Shown here: piece after piece, positions 16,186 to 25,373 of the stretch
How the letters are laid out: each line of letters begins with the position of its first letter
How positions within the stretch are numbered: position 1 is the first letter of the stretch
From: Roseateles sp. XES5
Lineage (GTDB): Bacteria > Pseudomonadota > Alphaproteobacteria > Rhizobiales > Rhizobiaceae
Assembly: GCF_020535545.1 (NCBI RefSeq)
Contig: NZ_CP084752.1
Coordinates: 1,347,501-1,411,500, forward strand
DNA length: 64,000 bases
Reading direction: 5' to 3'
The notes under the pieces: generated by a model
The model's database searches: none
Seen by the model: only the letters and a program-made list of their open reading frames with translations
Told to the model about the DNA's origin: nothing
Program-made: the position numbers and the translations under genes

Positions 16186-16824
16186 ATGACCTCGCAAGTC
16201 CCCGAGCGTATCCTTCTCGATGGCAAACCGCATTGGTTGTACGAAGAGCCGCTTGCGCCCCTGCTCAAAAGGCGCAGAACGAGAGTAGAGGCTCCGGAGG
16301 GCACGACAACGGCCTGCCATCGTCAATATGTCGGCACCTGGAGCATTACCGATGGCCGTCTGTGGCTTGCCTGTCTGAGCACCTTCGGATGGGACGAACT
16401 GCCCCTTTCTGATGCCATGCGCGCCTGGTTTCTAAGGCTGGTGCCCACGGATCGCTTTCCGGTATCCGCCGGCTGGTTCACCGGCTGCCTTCGCATTCCG
16501 ACAGGACCGATGCTCGTGCAGGGCTTCCACGGATGGTCGTCGTGGTTCACCAGAGAACGCGTCATCACCTGCCGGAAAGGCAAGGTGGTGCGCGATCGCG
16601 AGGTCGATACACTGGCAATCCTGGAGCGCGCGATGCGCCGGAACGACCGTCTGAAGCACTCGCTCGATCCGGACGACACGCCGGGTGGTCCGCTGGCCTG
16701 GCTTACCGACGAAGACTACGAGCACCTGAATGGCGACTGGTGGCCGCCCGAATGGACGGAGGGGCAGGCCCCCGCCGCGCTCGGCTCCTGGTTTGTCAGC
16801 GGCACATGGAGCAGACGCACCTAG
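16186..16824 (+). CDS. Orphan tryptophan-rich protein, function unknown
   Basis: 212 residues with about 14 tryptophans. No signal peptide or membrane span, so probably cytosolic. Motifs YVGTWSITDGRLWLACL (~48-64) and AGWFTGCLRIPTGP (~99-112) resemble a widely scattered family of unknown function that carries Y-[IV]-G-T-W-x-I and W-[FY]-[ST]-G-x-L-R-[IL]-P. That link is from memory and tentative. The ATG follows AAAGGAAAATCC. It lies between an AT-rich stretch and tRNA-Arg, a common place for acquired genes. It could be an immunity-type or accessory protein; nothing proves this. Confidence 0.65.
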   Translation: MTSQVPERILLDGKPHWLYEEPLAPLLKRRRTRVEAPEGTTTACHRQYVGTWSITDGRLWLACLSTFGWDELPLSDAMRAWFLRLVPTDRFPVSAGWFTGCLRIPTGPMLVQGFHGWSSWFTRERVITCRKGKVVRDREVDTLAILERAMRRNDRLKHSLDPDDTPGGPLAWLTDEDYEHLNGDWWPPEWTEGQAPAALGSWFVSGTWSRRT

Positions 16825-16937
16825 GCCTCAGGACGGACAACCCCGCGCGAGGCGATCAGCCTCCTTGACGGACGCGTACGGTGTCACGGCGTCGCGCGAA
16901 TGTTCGACGCCTGATGCTGTTCTGAAATGAGGAAGAA

Positions 16938-17014
16938 TGGCGCACCCGAAGAGATTCGAACTCCTGACCCCCAGATTCGTAGTCTGGTGCTCTATCCAGC
17001 TGAGCTACGGGTGC
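16938..17014 (-). tRNA. tRNA-Arg (anticodon ACG)
   Basis: On the minus strand the gene begins GCACCCGTAGCTCAGCTGG and folds into a standard cloverleaf. The acceptor stem is GCACCCG/CGGGTGC and the anticodon arm CCAGA-CTACGAA-TCTGG gives anticodon ACG. The T-arm contains GTTCGAATC. The 3' CCA is encoded. The ACG anticodon is normally edited to ICG and reads CGU/CGC/CGA. Confidence 0.97.
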
Positions 17015-17149
17015 GCTGGCAGTGATGGGCGTGTTGCCCGGCTGCGAGGCGGTTCCTAAAGGGTGCGCGGGTTTATTGCAAGCGCCTTTCGCAGAAAAAA
17101 TGTACTTTTTTCATCGTGCCGTCACGAAGCGGCGCGAAAGCCCTGGCGA

Positions 17150-18619
17150 TCAGGCGCGGTGGCGGAACGCGTCGAGGGGAACGGGACGGTCGGGCAGCTC
17201 GATGCGGAAGAGCGTGCCGGGCGTCGCCTTTTCCACCAGGGCGATGGTGCCGCCATGGGCGAGCACCAGTTCGCGGGCGATGGCAAGACCGAGGCCCGTG
17301 CCGCCGGAGCGCACCGAACCGCGGAAGGCGGCGAAGAGGTTCTCGCGGGCCTTTTCCGGCATGCCGGGACCGTTGTCGTCGATGGCGATGGAAACGACCG
17401 ACCCGGTGCGCAGGCCCGTCACCAGCACCGTGCGCCGCTCGATGCTGCCCTCCTGCGACAGGGCCTCGACGGCGTTACGGCAGAGATTGTGGATGACACG
17501 GAAGAGCTGCTCGCTGTCCGCATCCACTTCGAGACCCGGCTCGACCTGGGCGACGAAATCGATGTCGCCGCGCGCATCGATCGCCAGCACTTCCGAAACC
17601 TCCAGCACCAGCGGGCGCAGCGCGACGAAACGGCGGCGCGGCTCGGGCTCGCGCATGCGGCCGTAGGACAGAACCTCCTTGGTATAGCCCACCGCCCGGT
17701 CGATGCTGCGCAACAGCTTGGGTGCGACGCGCTTGACCACGGGATCGTCGACATCCGAGAGGCGGTCGGACATCAGCTGGGCGGAGGCGAGGATATTGCG
17801 CATGTCGTGGTTGATCTTCGACACGGCAAGACCGAGATCGGCGAGGTTCTTCTGTTCCTTCAGCGTGCGCTGCAGGGTCTGCTGCATGGCGGCAAGGTGG
17901 ACGCCGGCGGCGGCGATCTCATCACGCCCGCCGGAGGGTTCCAGCACACGCGCGGGATTGGAGGGGTCGGCGGCAAATTCGCGGATATTCGCGGTCATGC
18001 GGCGGATCGGGCGGATGAGCAGGCGGTTCAGCGCGAAGAAGATGGGGCTCGCCGTCACCAGCGAGATGACCATCGACAGGATGAAGACATTGCGGGCGTA
18101 GCGCAGCATGGCGCGGCGCAGGGCGTTGTCGTTGAGAAGAAGCTCGATGCGGGTCGTCGTCTCGCCGACCGGGCCATAGACGCGGATGGTGCGGTCGCCG
18201 CCGAAGAGCAGCGTATCGAAGGCATCGTAGATCGAGGTCAGCGTGGAAACGTCCGAGAGGTCGTATTGCCCATCGACGCTCGGCGGCATCTCGACGGCGG
18301 CCACCATGCGCGAGGCATCCTGCTTCTTCAGCACGATCGCCTTGGCGCCCGTCGCCAGCAGCGTCTCCACCTGCACGTTGCGCGGCAGTTCCTGATCCGG
18401 CAGGCCTTCGATGACCACACTGGCGGCGGCAGCCGTGTTCAGGCGGTCGCGCAGCCACATCAGGCGCATATTGGCGACCGAAGGCACGAAGATCAGCACT
18501 TCGGCGATCATGACGAAGACGGCGGTGAGCAACAGGAGTTTACCCGACAGGCCGGACAGAAAGCCGACCGCCGGCACCGGCGTCTCGGTCAGGGACGGCG
18601 TCCCGTCTCTCTCCACCAT
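17150..18619 (-). CDS. Membrane sensor histidine kinase (orphan)
   Basis: 489 residues. Two membrane segments (~25-48 and ~178-200) enclose a ~130-residue periplasmic domain. A HAMP-like linker follows (~200-250), then an H-box SKINHDMRNILASAQ with phospho-acceptor His271. The ATPase domain has N-box HNLCRNAVEAL, G1 DDNGPGMP and G2 GGTGLGLAIA. The HDMRN-type H-box matches the HPK4-like kinases common in rhizobia. No response regulator gene is adjacent, so the partner is elsewhere. The start follows GGGAGTTGAGAC. Confidence 0.9.
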   Translation of the reverse strand: MVERDGTPSLTETPVPAVGFLSGLSGKLLLLTAVFVMIAEVLIFVPSVANMRLMWLRDRLNTAAAASVVIEGLPDQELPRNVQVETLLATGAKAIVLKKQDASRMVAAVEMPPSVDGQYDLSDVSTLTSIYDAFDTLLFGGDRTIRVYGPVGETTTRIELLLNDNALRRAMLRYARNVFILSMVISLVTASPIFFALNRLLIRPIRRMTANIREFAADPSNPARVLEPSGGRDEIAAAGVHLAAMQQTLQRTLKEQKNLADLGLAVSKINHDMRNILASAQLMSDRLSDVDDPVVKRVAPKLLRSIDRAVGYTKEVLSYGRMREPEPRRRFVALRPLVLEVSEVLAIDARGDIDFVAQVEPGLEVDADSEQLFRVIHNLCRNAVEALSQEGSIERRTVLVTGLRTGSVVSIAIDDNGPGMPEKARENLFAAFRGSVRSGGTGLGLAIARELVLAHGGTIALVEKATPGTLFRIELPDRPVPLDAFRHRA

Positions 18620-18763
18620 GTCTCAACTCCCGGACAGGCCGCAACGCGGCACACGACATCGCGACCGAGGATCGACGACGCATCTTCGGCCACAGCCGAC
18701 AGCCAATTATAGGAGATTGCGGCAATTTTTCCAACGCCGCCCCCAACGCCGCCCCAAGAAAGA

Positions 18764-18794
18764 CAAAAGCGCGGCGACCTTGCGGCCGCCGCGC
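18764..18794 (-). terminator. Intrinsic terminator downstream of the first chemoreceptor gene
   Basis: On the minus strand GCGCGGCG and CGCCGCGC form a stem followed by TTTTG. It lies just past the stop codon of the chemoreceptor gene. Confidence 0.7.
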
Positions 18795-18818
18795 CCTTTG
18801 ATCTTTATGCGGAAGGGC

Positions 18819-20819
18819 TCAGAACTCTTCCCAGCTCTCCTGCGCCACCGCAGCAGAACCGCGATTGCCGCCAAAGGCGCGGGCGACATTGCCCATCATG
18901 CGGCGGGCCGGCGATTCGACCGGCCGCGTTTCGGTCCGCACGGCCGCGACGCGCTGCACGGCGTCGCCGGTGCGGAAGCGGGAGACGAGATCGGCAAGGC
19001 CGTCCGCCTCGCCCTTCAGCTTGTGCGTGGCGGCGGAGGTCTCTTCCACCATCGCGGCATTGTGCTGGGTCACCTGGTCCATCTGGTTGATGGCGGTGCT
19101 GATTTCCTGCAGGCCCGTCGCCTGTTCGCGGGCGGCTGTGGCGATGGCATGGATGCGCTCGTTGATCGTGACGACGCGGTGCTCGATGTCGGAGAGGGCC
19201 GAGCCGGTCTCCTGCACGTACTTCACGCCGACGGAGACCTCACTGCCCGACTTGGTGATCAGGCCCTTGATGTCCTTGGCCGCGCTTGCCGCGCGCTGGG
19301 CGAGCTCGCGCACTTCCTGCGCCACAACCGCAAAGCCCTTGCCGGCCTCTCCCGCACGGGCGGCCTCGACGCCGGCGTTCAGCGCCAGAAGGTTGGTCTG
19401 GAAGGCAATCTCGTCGATGACGGAGATGATCTGGCTGATCTCGCTGGAGGCCTGCTCGATGCGGCCCATGGCGTCGATGGCGTTGCGCACGATATCGCCG
19501 GACTGCTTGGCGCTCTGCGTCGCCTCGCCCACCATGAGGCTCGCCTCGTTGGCGCGCTCGGTGGAGTTCTTGACGGCGGCGGTGATCTCTTCCAGCGCGG
19601 CGGAGGTTTCCTCCAGCGCAGCGGCCTGCTGCTCGGTGCGCTTGGAAAGGTCGTCCGAGGCGCTGCGCAGTTCGCCGGAATTGGCGTTGATGGCGTCGGT
19701 CGAGGCGCGCACGTCGCGCATCGTGCGCTGAAGCGTGGCGAGCGTCGAATTGACGTTCTGCTGCAACTCGGCGAAGGCGCCGCGGAAGCTGCCGTCCATG
19801 CTCTGCGTCAGGTCGCCCTCCGCCAGCGCGCCGATGACGCGGCGGGTTTCCGCAATGCCGTCCTCGACGCCGGCAACGAGTTCGTTGACGGAGCGGGCGA
19901 AGCGGTTGAGGTCGTCGTTCTGGTAATCCTTGCTGATGCGCGAGGAGAAGTCGCCGGCCGCCGCCGCATGGACGACGGTGGCGATGGAGGACTGCAGGTC
20001 CGCGCTCTTCTCGCGCAGCACCTGTTCCTGGGCATTGAGGTCGCGCACGGTGATGGCGTTCTGGCGGAAGACGGCAACGGCGCCGGCCATTTCGCCGATC
20101 TCGTCCTTGCGGTCCGCATAGGGCACTTCCGTTTCGAGATCGCCGCCGGCAAGACGCTTCATCGTATCGGTGACGTTCTGGATCGGGCGGCTCAGTTCAT
20201 TGGTGGCGATATAGAAGGCAATGCCGCCGCCGAGCACGAGGCCCGCGCCGACCGTGCCGAGCACCAGCGTCAGCATCAGCGTCTCGAAGGCCGCGATCTC
20301 GTCCTTGATGGCCGTCAGGTTCTCGTTGTCCGTCTGCACGACGGCATCGATCTCCTTCTGGAAAGCCTTGCGGTTGGCGCGGTTGCCTTCGTTGTTGCCC
20401 TGCTCGTTGGCGGCGACGACGGAGACGGTGGTGCCGAGACGCGCGGTTTCCGAACGGAACGTGCGGAACTCGGCGGCGCGCGCCACCACGGCGTCAAAGG
20501 CGGCCTTCTGCTCGTCCGGCACCAGCGGGCGCCATTCGTTCAACGTCGCATCGATGCCGTCGAGTTCCTTGCCGATGCCGTCGGCAAATTTCTTGGCGCC
20601 TTCCATGTCCTTGGAAGCATAGATGCCGCGCGCTTCCATCACCACGGCCGTGACCTGGCGGTTCAGGTGTTCGCCCAGGAAGGCGCGATCGGCGGCGTTC
20701 TCGTACTGGTGGAGTTTTTCGCTGTATTCCGAGACCACATGGATGGCGATGCCGCCGATGAGGACGGAGATGAGCCCCATCACGCCCACGATGAGATAGA
20801 TCTTGCCGCGTATCTTCAC
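18819..20819 (-). CDS. Methyl-accepting chemotaxis protein
   Basis: 666 residues: membrane segment ~7-27, a helical periplasmic four-helix-type sensor to ~175, membrane segment ~180-202, a HAMP region and a cytoplasmic signalling domain. The hairpin tip is EIAFQTNLLALNAGVEAARA and methylation-helix sequences such as TEQQAAALEETSAALEEI are present. The C-terminus ends SWEEF, a tether pentapeptide of the xWxxF type that binds CheR/CheB. The GTG at 20819 was chosen as start because GGAG lies seven bases upstream; the frame continues upstream without a good signal. No che genes are nearby. Confidence 0.92.
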   Translation of the reverse strand: MKIRGKIYLIVGVMGLISVLIGGIAIHVVSEYSEKLHQYENAADRAFLGEHLNRQVTAVVMEARGIYASKDMEGAKKFADGIGKELDGIDATLNEWRPLVPDEQKAAFDAVVARAAEFRTFRSETARLGTTVSVVAANEQGNNEGNRANRKAFQKEIDAVVQTDNENLTAIKDEIAAFETLMLTLVLGTVGAGLVLGGGIAFYIATNELSRPIQNVTDTMKRLAGGDLETEVPYADRKDEIGEMAGAVAVFRQNAITVRDLNAQEQVLREKSADLQSSIATVVHAAAAGDFSSRISKDYQNDDLNRFARSVNELVAGVEDGIAETRRVIGALAEGDLTQSMDGSFRGAFAELQQNVNSTLATLQRTMRDVRASTDAINANSGELRSASDDLSKRTEQQAAALEETSAALEEITAAVKNSTERANEASLMVGEATQSAKQSGDIVRNAIDAMGRIEQASSEISQIISVIDEIAFQTNLLALNAGVEAARAGEAGKGFAVVAQEVRELAQRAASAAKDIKGLITKSGSEVSVGVKYVQETGSALSDIEHRVVTINERIHAIATAAREQATGLQEISTAINQMDQVTQHNAAMVEETSAATHKLKGEADGLADLVSRFRTGDAVQRVAAVRTETRPVESPARRMMGNVARAFGGNRGSAAVAQESWEEF

Positions 20820-20997
20820 GTCACACTCCAAGGCACGGATAAACGATCGGCAAGACGGCACGATCCACCTCACCCTTGGATGAACGGTAAACGCTAAAGG
20901 TTAATTAGATTTTGATGCAACCTCCGCACAATCAAGTACATTCCGCAGGCCTAATATTGCGGCGGTACGCAAGAGCCCGGAAATCCGGGGGCTTCGA

Positions 20998-21026
20998 TTG
21001 ACGTAAGGGGATGCAGTCTTGATAAA
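20998..21026 (+). promoter_or_regulatory. Sigma-70-type promoter P1 upstream of rpmH
   Basis: TTGACG at 20998-21003, a 17-base spacer and GATAAA at 21021-21026. It would give a leader of roughly 200 bases before rpmH, or a separate short transcript. Confidence 0.5.
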
Positions 21027-21100
21027 ATGCAATCCGGGCACAATCCGTGGTCGCAAGATCGTTAATGATTGTGACAGCCTGCCGCGCCGCGCGGTCGGAA

Positions 21101-21130
21101 TTGACTTTCGACCGTCTTTGCCCTTATAAG
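21101..21130 (+). promoter_or_regulatory. Sigma-70-type promoter P2 upstream of rpmH
   Basis: TTGACT at 21101-21106, an 18-base spacer and TATAAG at 21125-21130. It is a strong candidate for the main rpmH-rnpA-yidC promoter. Confidence 0.6.
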
Positions 21131-21239
21131 CCGCGCACGTCTGGAACCTGCCTTCCCGCGAGGGCTTGGCCGTGCCGGACTTTAACGCTGCTTGCGTAAT
21201 GCAAACCCAAGAAGGGCCGCACACCGCGGTATTAAATAA

Positions 21240-21377
21240 ATGTCGAAGCGTACCTACCAACCCTCCAAGCTTGTTCGCAAGCGCCGTCACGGTTTCCGTG
21301 CCCGCATGGCAACGAAGGGCGGCCGCAAGGTCCTGTCCGCTCGTCGCTCCCGCGGCCGCGCACGTCTCTCGGCCTAA
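21240..21377 (+). CDS. rpmH: 50S ribosomal protein L34
   Basis: 45 residues beginning [20 protein letters not shown] and ending RARLSA, a full match to the strongly basic L34 family. It has one extra residue (Ser2) against the common 44-residue rhizobial form. It is a structural protein of the large ribosomal subunit. The start has almost no Shine-Dalgarno signal (ATTAAATAA precedes ATG). It is first in the classical rpmH-rnpA-yidC order, 33 bases before rnpA. Confidence 0.97.
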   Translation: MSKRTYQPSKLVRKRRHGFRARMATKGGRKVLSARRSRGRARLSA

Positions 21378-21410
21378 GGCCGTGCTTGCCCGAACAGAGG
21401 CGACGGGCAT

Positions 21411-21803
21411 ATGACGAAAACTGTTAGACAATCTGCTGTCGGACGGCTGAAAAGCCGTCCGCAGTTTCTTTTTGTGCGCGAGGGCGAGAAACGCAGGGGA
21501 TCCCTGTTCCTTCTCGAAGTGCGCGACCGGCAGATGCCGGACGAAGCGCCCCGCGTCGGCTTCACCGTCACCAAGAAGCACGGCAATGCCGTGGAACGCA
21601 ATCGCATGCGCCGGCGCCTGAAAGAGGCGGTGCGGCTATCGGCCGGGTTTGCAATGGAGCCCGGACACGACTATGTGGTTGTCGCGAGAAGGGACGTGCT
21701 GAACGCACCTTTCAAATCCCTTGAAGCCGGCCTCAAAGACAGGATCGCGACAAGGCAGAAACAGAAGCAGCAGCAGCGCCCTGCTGCTCCCGGGAAAGAG
21801 TGA
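21411..21803 (+). CDS. rnpA: Ribonuclease P protein component
   Basis: 130 residues. It is the basic protein cofactor that helps the RNase P RNA cut tRNA 5' leaders. The RNR-type signature is visible in [15 protein letters not shown] (~62-76), preceded by [12 protein letters not shown] Lys/Gln-rich tail follows residue 112. Its TGA overlaps the yidC ATG by one base (TGATG), a sign of translational coupling. Confidence 0.95.
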   Translation: MTKTVRQSAVGRLKSRPQFLFVREGEKRRGSLFLLEVRDRQMPDEAPRVGFTVTKKHGNAVERNRMRRRLKEAVRLSAGFAMEPGHDYVVVARRDVLNAPFKSLEAGLKDRIATRQKQKQQQRPAAPGKE

Positions 21804-23608
21804 TGGAAAAGAACCGCAATTATTTCGTGGCGATCGCACTGTCCGTGCTGATCCTTGTCGCCTGGCAGTTCCTTTATGTGAACCCCAAGCTGGAAAAGGA
21901 CCGCGCCGCGCTGGAAGCCCAGCAGGCCGCCCAGAGCCAGCAGACGACGACGTCGGGCGGCACCGCCGCCACCACCACGACGGCAACGGGCACGAGCGGC
22001 GCGCTTCCGGGCGGCGCTGCCCAGGCGACGACCACCGAAACGCGGGAAGCGGCGCTTGCCAAGTCCGCCCGCGTCGAGATCGACACGCCCTCGCTTTCCG
22101 GCTCCATCAGCCTGACCGGCGCTCGCTTCGACGACCTGAAGCTCAAGGAATTCCACGAGACCGTCGACAAGACGAGCCCGATCATCACGCTGCTCAGCCC
22201 CGCCGAGACCGAACACGGCTACTTCGCCGAAGTCGGCTATGTCGGCAGCGACGCGACCGGCACGGTTCCCGGTCCCCAGACCGTCTGGACGCAGGACGGC
22301 GCCGGCAAGCTGACGCAGACGACCCCGGTCAAGCTCACCTTCACCAACGACAAGGGCGTCCTCTTCACCCGCACGATCTCGGTCGACGAACATTACATGT
22401 TCACGATCACCGACAGCATCGAGAACCGCACCGACGCGGCAATCGCCCTTTCGGCCTATGGCCGTGCGACGCGCTTCTTCAAGCCGACCGATCCGTCCGT
22501 CTACGTGCTGCATGAAGGCTTCATCGGCGTGCTCGGCGATCTCGGCCTGCACGAAGTCAAGTACAAGGAAACCGAGGAAGACACGACCGTCACGCCCGGC
22601 AAGGCGACCGGCGGCTGGCTCGGCATCACCGACAAGTACTGGGCGACCGCACTGGTGCCGCCGCAGGCGACGCCCTACGAGACGCGCTTCTCCTATTTCC
22701 AGGACGGCCGTCCGCGCTACCAGGCGGACTACCGCCAGGACGACGTCACCATCGCGCCCGGCCAGAAGGCCGACGTCAAGAACCTGTTCTTCGGCGGCGC
22801 CAAGGAAGTACCGATCATCGACGGCTACAAGACGTCCTACGCCATTCCGCATTTCGACCTGATGATCGACTGGGGCTGGTTCTGGTTCTTCACCAAGCCG
22901 ATGTTCCAGCTGATGGACTTCTTCTTCCGCTACTTCGGCAATTTCGGCATCGCGATCCTGATCACCACGATCGTCGTCAAGGGCCTCTTCTTCCCGCTTG
23001 CCAACAAGCAGTACGCCTCCATGGCGAACATGAAGAAGATGCAGCCGAAGATGGAAGAGCTGAAGGCCAAGCACGGCGACGACCGCATGGCGCTGCAGCA
23101 GGCGATGATGCAGCTCTACAAGGAGGAAAAGATCAATCCGCTGGCGGGTTGCTGGCCGATCCTCCTGCAGATTCCGGTCTTCTTCGCGCTCTACAAGGTC
23201 ATCTACGTCACGATCGAAATGCGCCATGCGCCGTTCTTCGGCTGGATCCGGGACCTGTCCGCGCCGGATCCGACGTCGCTGTTCAACCTGTTCGGCCTGC
23301 TGCCCTACGACGTGCCGCACGTCTTGATGATCGGCGTCTGGCCGCTGATCATGGGTGTCACCATGTTCCTGCAGATGCGCATGAACCCGACGCCGCCGGA
23401 TCCGACCCAGGCGATGATCTTCACCTGGATGCCGCTGGTCTTCACCTTCATGCTGGCGACCTTCCCGGCCGGTCTCGTGATCTACTGGGCCTGGAACAAC
23501 ACGCTGTCGATCATCCAGCAGGCGATCATCATGAAGCGCCATGGCGTGAAGATCGAGCTCTTCGACAATCTGAAGGGCCTGCTCAGCAAGAAACCGAAGC
23601 CATCCTGA
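21803..23608 (+). CDS. yidC: Membrane protein insertase YidC
   Basis: 601 residues. An N-terminal membrane anchor (NYFVAIALSVLILVAWQFLY) is followed by a Thr/Ala-rich linker and a large periplasmic beta domain (~70-340). The conserved five-helix insertase core spans ~350-585, with MANMKKMQPKMEELKAKHGD on the coiled C1 loop and GCWPILLQIPVFFALYKVI. The length is normal for Gram-negative YidC. It inserts membrane proteins alone or with SecYEG. The ATG at 21803 was preferred to the GTG one codon earlier. Confidence 0.97.
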   Translation: MEKNRNYFVAIALSVLILVAWQFLYVNPKLEKDRAALEAQQAAQSQQTTTSGGTAATTTTATGTSGALPGGAAQATTTETREAALAKSARVEIDTPSLSGSISLTGARFDDLKLKEFHETVDKTSPIITLLSPAETEHGYFAEVGYVGSDATGTVPGPQTVWTQDGAGKLTQTTPVKLTFTNDKGVLFTRTISVDEHYMFTITDSIENRTDAAIALSAYGRATRFFKPTDPSVYVLHEGFIGVLGDLGLHEVKYKETEEDTTVTPGKATGGWLGITDKYWATALVPPQATPYETRFSYFQDGRPRYQADYRQDDVTIAPGQKADVKNLFFGGAKEVPIIDGYKTSYAIPHFDLMIDWGWFWFFTKPMFQLMDFFFRYFGNFGIAILITTIVVKGLFFPLANKQYASMANMKKMQPKMEELKAKHGDDRMALQQAMMQLYKEEKINPLAGCWPILLQIPVFFALYKVIYVTIEMRHAPFFGWIRDLSAPDPTSLFNLFGLLPYDVPHVLMIGVWPLIMGVTMFLQMRMNPTPPDPTQAMIFTWMPLVFTFMLATFPAGLVIYWAWNNTLSIIQQAIIMKRHGVKIELFDNLKGLLSKKPKPS

Positions 23609-23631
23609 CGCGCTTCAGGCAAAACATGCGG

Positions 23632-23663
23632 AAACCCCGGCCCTCGCGCCGGGGTTTTCTTTT
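23632..23663 (+). terminator. Intrinsic terminator of the rpmH-rnpA-yidC operon
   Basis: AAACCCCGGC and GCCGGGGTTT form a 10-bp stem, followed by TTCTTTTG. Confidence 0.85.
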
Positions 23664-23756
23664 GCCCCGCTTGCGACATCGCTCCGTCGCTGGCATGGAA
23701 GCGATGCGGGCGCATTCCTGCCATGCTCGCCTCCACCTCTCTTTCCTGAGCCCATC

Positions 23757-24668
23757 ATGTCCGCTTCGACGCTTCCGGTTACCCCCACCCTTCCGGACAG
23801 CCGGGGGCAGGGCTTTGGCGCCACCCTCGTGCTCGGCTCGGCCGTCGTCTGGAGCTTCGGCGGCACGCTTGCCCGGTTCCTCGCCATAGAGGACGGCTGG
23901 ACGGTCGTCTTCTGGCGCTCGATCTTCGCCGCACTCTTCCTGCTTGGTTTCATGCTGTTTCGCGACGGGCCGCGCGGCACGCTGCAGCTCTTCAAGGGCA
24001 TGGGTCTTGCCGGGGTTGCGGTCGGCGTGTGCTTTGCCACCGCCTCCACCTCCTTCATCCTGGCGCTCGCCTATACCACCGTCGCCAATGTCGTCCTGAT
24101 CCAGGCCGGTGTGCCGCTGATCGCGGCACTGATGGCCTGGCTCCTCTTCCGCGAGCGGGTCGCCGTCCACACCTGGATCGCGATTGCGGCCGTCATCGCG
24201 GGCGTCGCCATCATGGTCTCGGAATCGCTCGGCGGCCGGGTCTCGCCGATGGGCGATGCGCTCGCCATCCTCATCGCCTTCGCCTTCGCCACAGCAACGA
24301 TCATCACGCGGCGCTTCGCCCATGTGCGCATGACGCCCGCCGTCTTCCTCGGCACCGTCATCGCGGCGGTCACGGCGGCAAGCCAGGCCTCAGGCTTTGC
24401 CGTGACGGCGCAGGAGCTCGGCATCCTCGTCGTCTTCGGCGCGCTCAATTTCGGCCTCGGCCTTGCGCTCTTCGTCACCGGCGCGCGCCTCGTTCCCTCC
24501 CCGCTCGCCGCCCTGCTCGGCACCGCCGAGACCGTGCTCGCCCCGCTCTGGGTCGCCGTCATCCATGGCGAAATCCCCGGGATTCCCACCGTGATCGGCG
24601 GCATCGTCGTGCTGGTCGCGCTGCTTTCCTATCTCGGTGTCGAGCTCTGGCGGCAGCGCCGCGCTTGA
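23757..24668 (+). CDS. EamA/DMT-superfamily transporter
   Basis: 303 residues with ten hydrophobic segments in two EamA halves (~18-150 and ~160-298). The first half contains SAVVWSFGGTLARFL and the pattern LAYTTVANVVLIQAGVPLIAA, and the second GALNFGLGLALFVTGARLVP. The family exports or imports small metabolites; the substrate is unknown. It lies between yidC and engB, which are usually neighbours in rhizobia, and about 50 bases before engB. Confidence 0.85.
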   Translation: MSASTLPVTPTLPDSRGQGFGATLVLGSAVVWSFGGTLARFLAIEDGWTVVFWRSIFAALFLLGFMLFRDGPRGTLQLFKGMGLAGVAVGVCFATASTSFILALAYTTVANVVLIQAGVPLIAALMAWLLFRERVAVHTWIAIAAVIAGVAIMVSESLGGRVSPMGDALAILIAFAFATATIITRRFAHVRMTPAVFLGTVIAAVTAASQASGFAVTAQELGILVVFGALNFGLGLALFVTGARLVPSPLAALLGTAETVLAPLWVAVIHGEIPGIPTVIGGIVVLVALLSYLGVELWRQRRA

Positions 24669-24719
24669 CTTTCCCGGCCAAAACCGGGAAGCGAAGGGCT
24701 GACAACAAAGGCCAGACCG

Positions 24720-25373
24720 ATGACCGAGACGACGCCCCAGGGCGAAAAGCCGCTGTTCGGCAGGCCGTGGATCTTCATCCGCGGCGTGCCGGCCATGAAA
24801 TTCCTGCCGCCCGAGGGACCGCCGGAGATCGCCTTTGCCGGCCGCTCGAATGTCGGCAAGTCGTCGCTGATCAACGCGCTGGTGGGCCATAAGGGCCTCG
24901 CGCGCACCTCCAACACGCCCGGCCGCACGCAGGAACTCAACTACTTCGTTCCCGACGGCTTTTCCGGTGAAGAGGGCGACCTGCCGCCGATGGCGCTGGT
25001 CGACATGCCCGGCTACGGCTATGCGCAGGCGCCGAAGGAACAGGTCGACGCCTGGACGAAGCTCGTCTTCGACTATCTGCGCGGCCGCTCCACGCTGAAG
25101 CGCGTCTACGTGCTGATCGACAGCCGCCACGGCATCAAGAAGAACGACGAAGAAGTCTTCGCCCTGCTCGATAAGGCGGCCGTCTCCTACCAGGTCGTGC
25201 TAACCAAGACCGACAAGATCAAGGATGCCGGCGTGCCGCACCTGATCGAGGAGACGCGCCAGAAGATCGTCAAGCGCCCGGCCGCCTATCCGGAGGTGCT
25301 TTCGACCTCGTCGGAAAAGGGCCGCGGGCTGGACGAGCTGCGCAGCGCCATCCTGACCTCGATCGCGCGATAA
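24720..25373 (+). CDS. engB: Ribosome-biogenesis GTP-binding protein EngB/YihA
   Basis: 217 residues with a complete GTPase core: G1 GRSNVGKSS (~41-49), G2 around [10 protein letters not shown]3 DMPGYG (~97-102), G4 TKTDK (~162-166) and G5 STSSEKG. It is an essential GTPase for 50S assembly. Its TAA stop directly abuts the stop codon of the convergent anti-sigma-like gene, with no bases between them. Confidence 0.95.
   Translation: MTETTPQGEKPLFGRPWIFIRGVPAMKFLPPEGPPEIAFAGRSNVGKSSLINALVGHKGLARTSNTPGRTQELNYFVPDGFSGEEGDLPPMALVDMPGYGYAQAPKEQVDAWTKLVFDYLRGRSTLKRVYVLIDSRHGIKKNDEEVFALLDKAAVSYQVVLTKTDKIKDAGVPHLIEETRQKIVKRPAAYPEVLSTSSEKGRGLDELRSAILTSIAR

Larger units (their letters stand above)
20820..21239. 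other. Intergenic region between chemoreceptor and rpmH
   Basis: About 420 bases without a gene. It holds two good sigma-70-like promoters on the plus strand (listed separately) and a short hairpin AGCCCGG/CCGGGGGCT near 20973-20992. The segment 20900-20960 is AT-rich (GGTTAATTAGATTTTGATG) and probably carries the chemoreceptor promoter. A small RNA cannot be excluded or shown. Confidence 0.5.
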
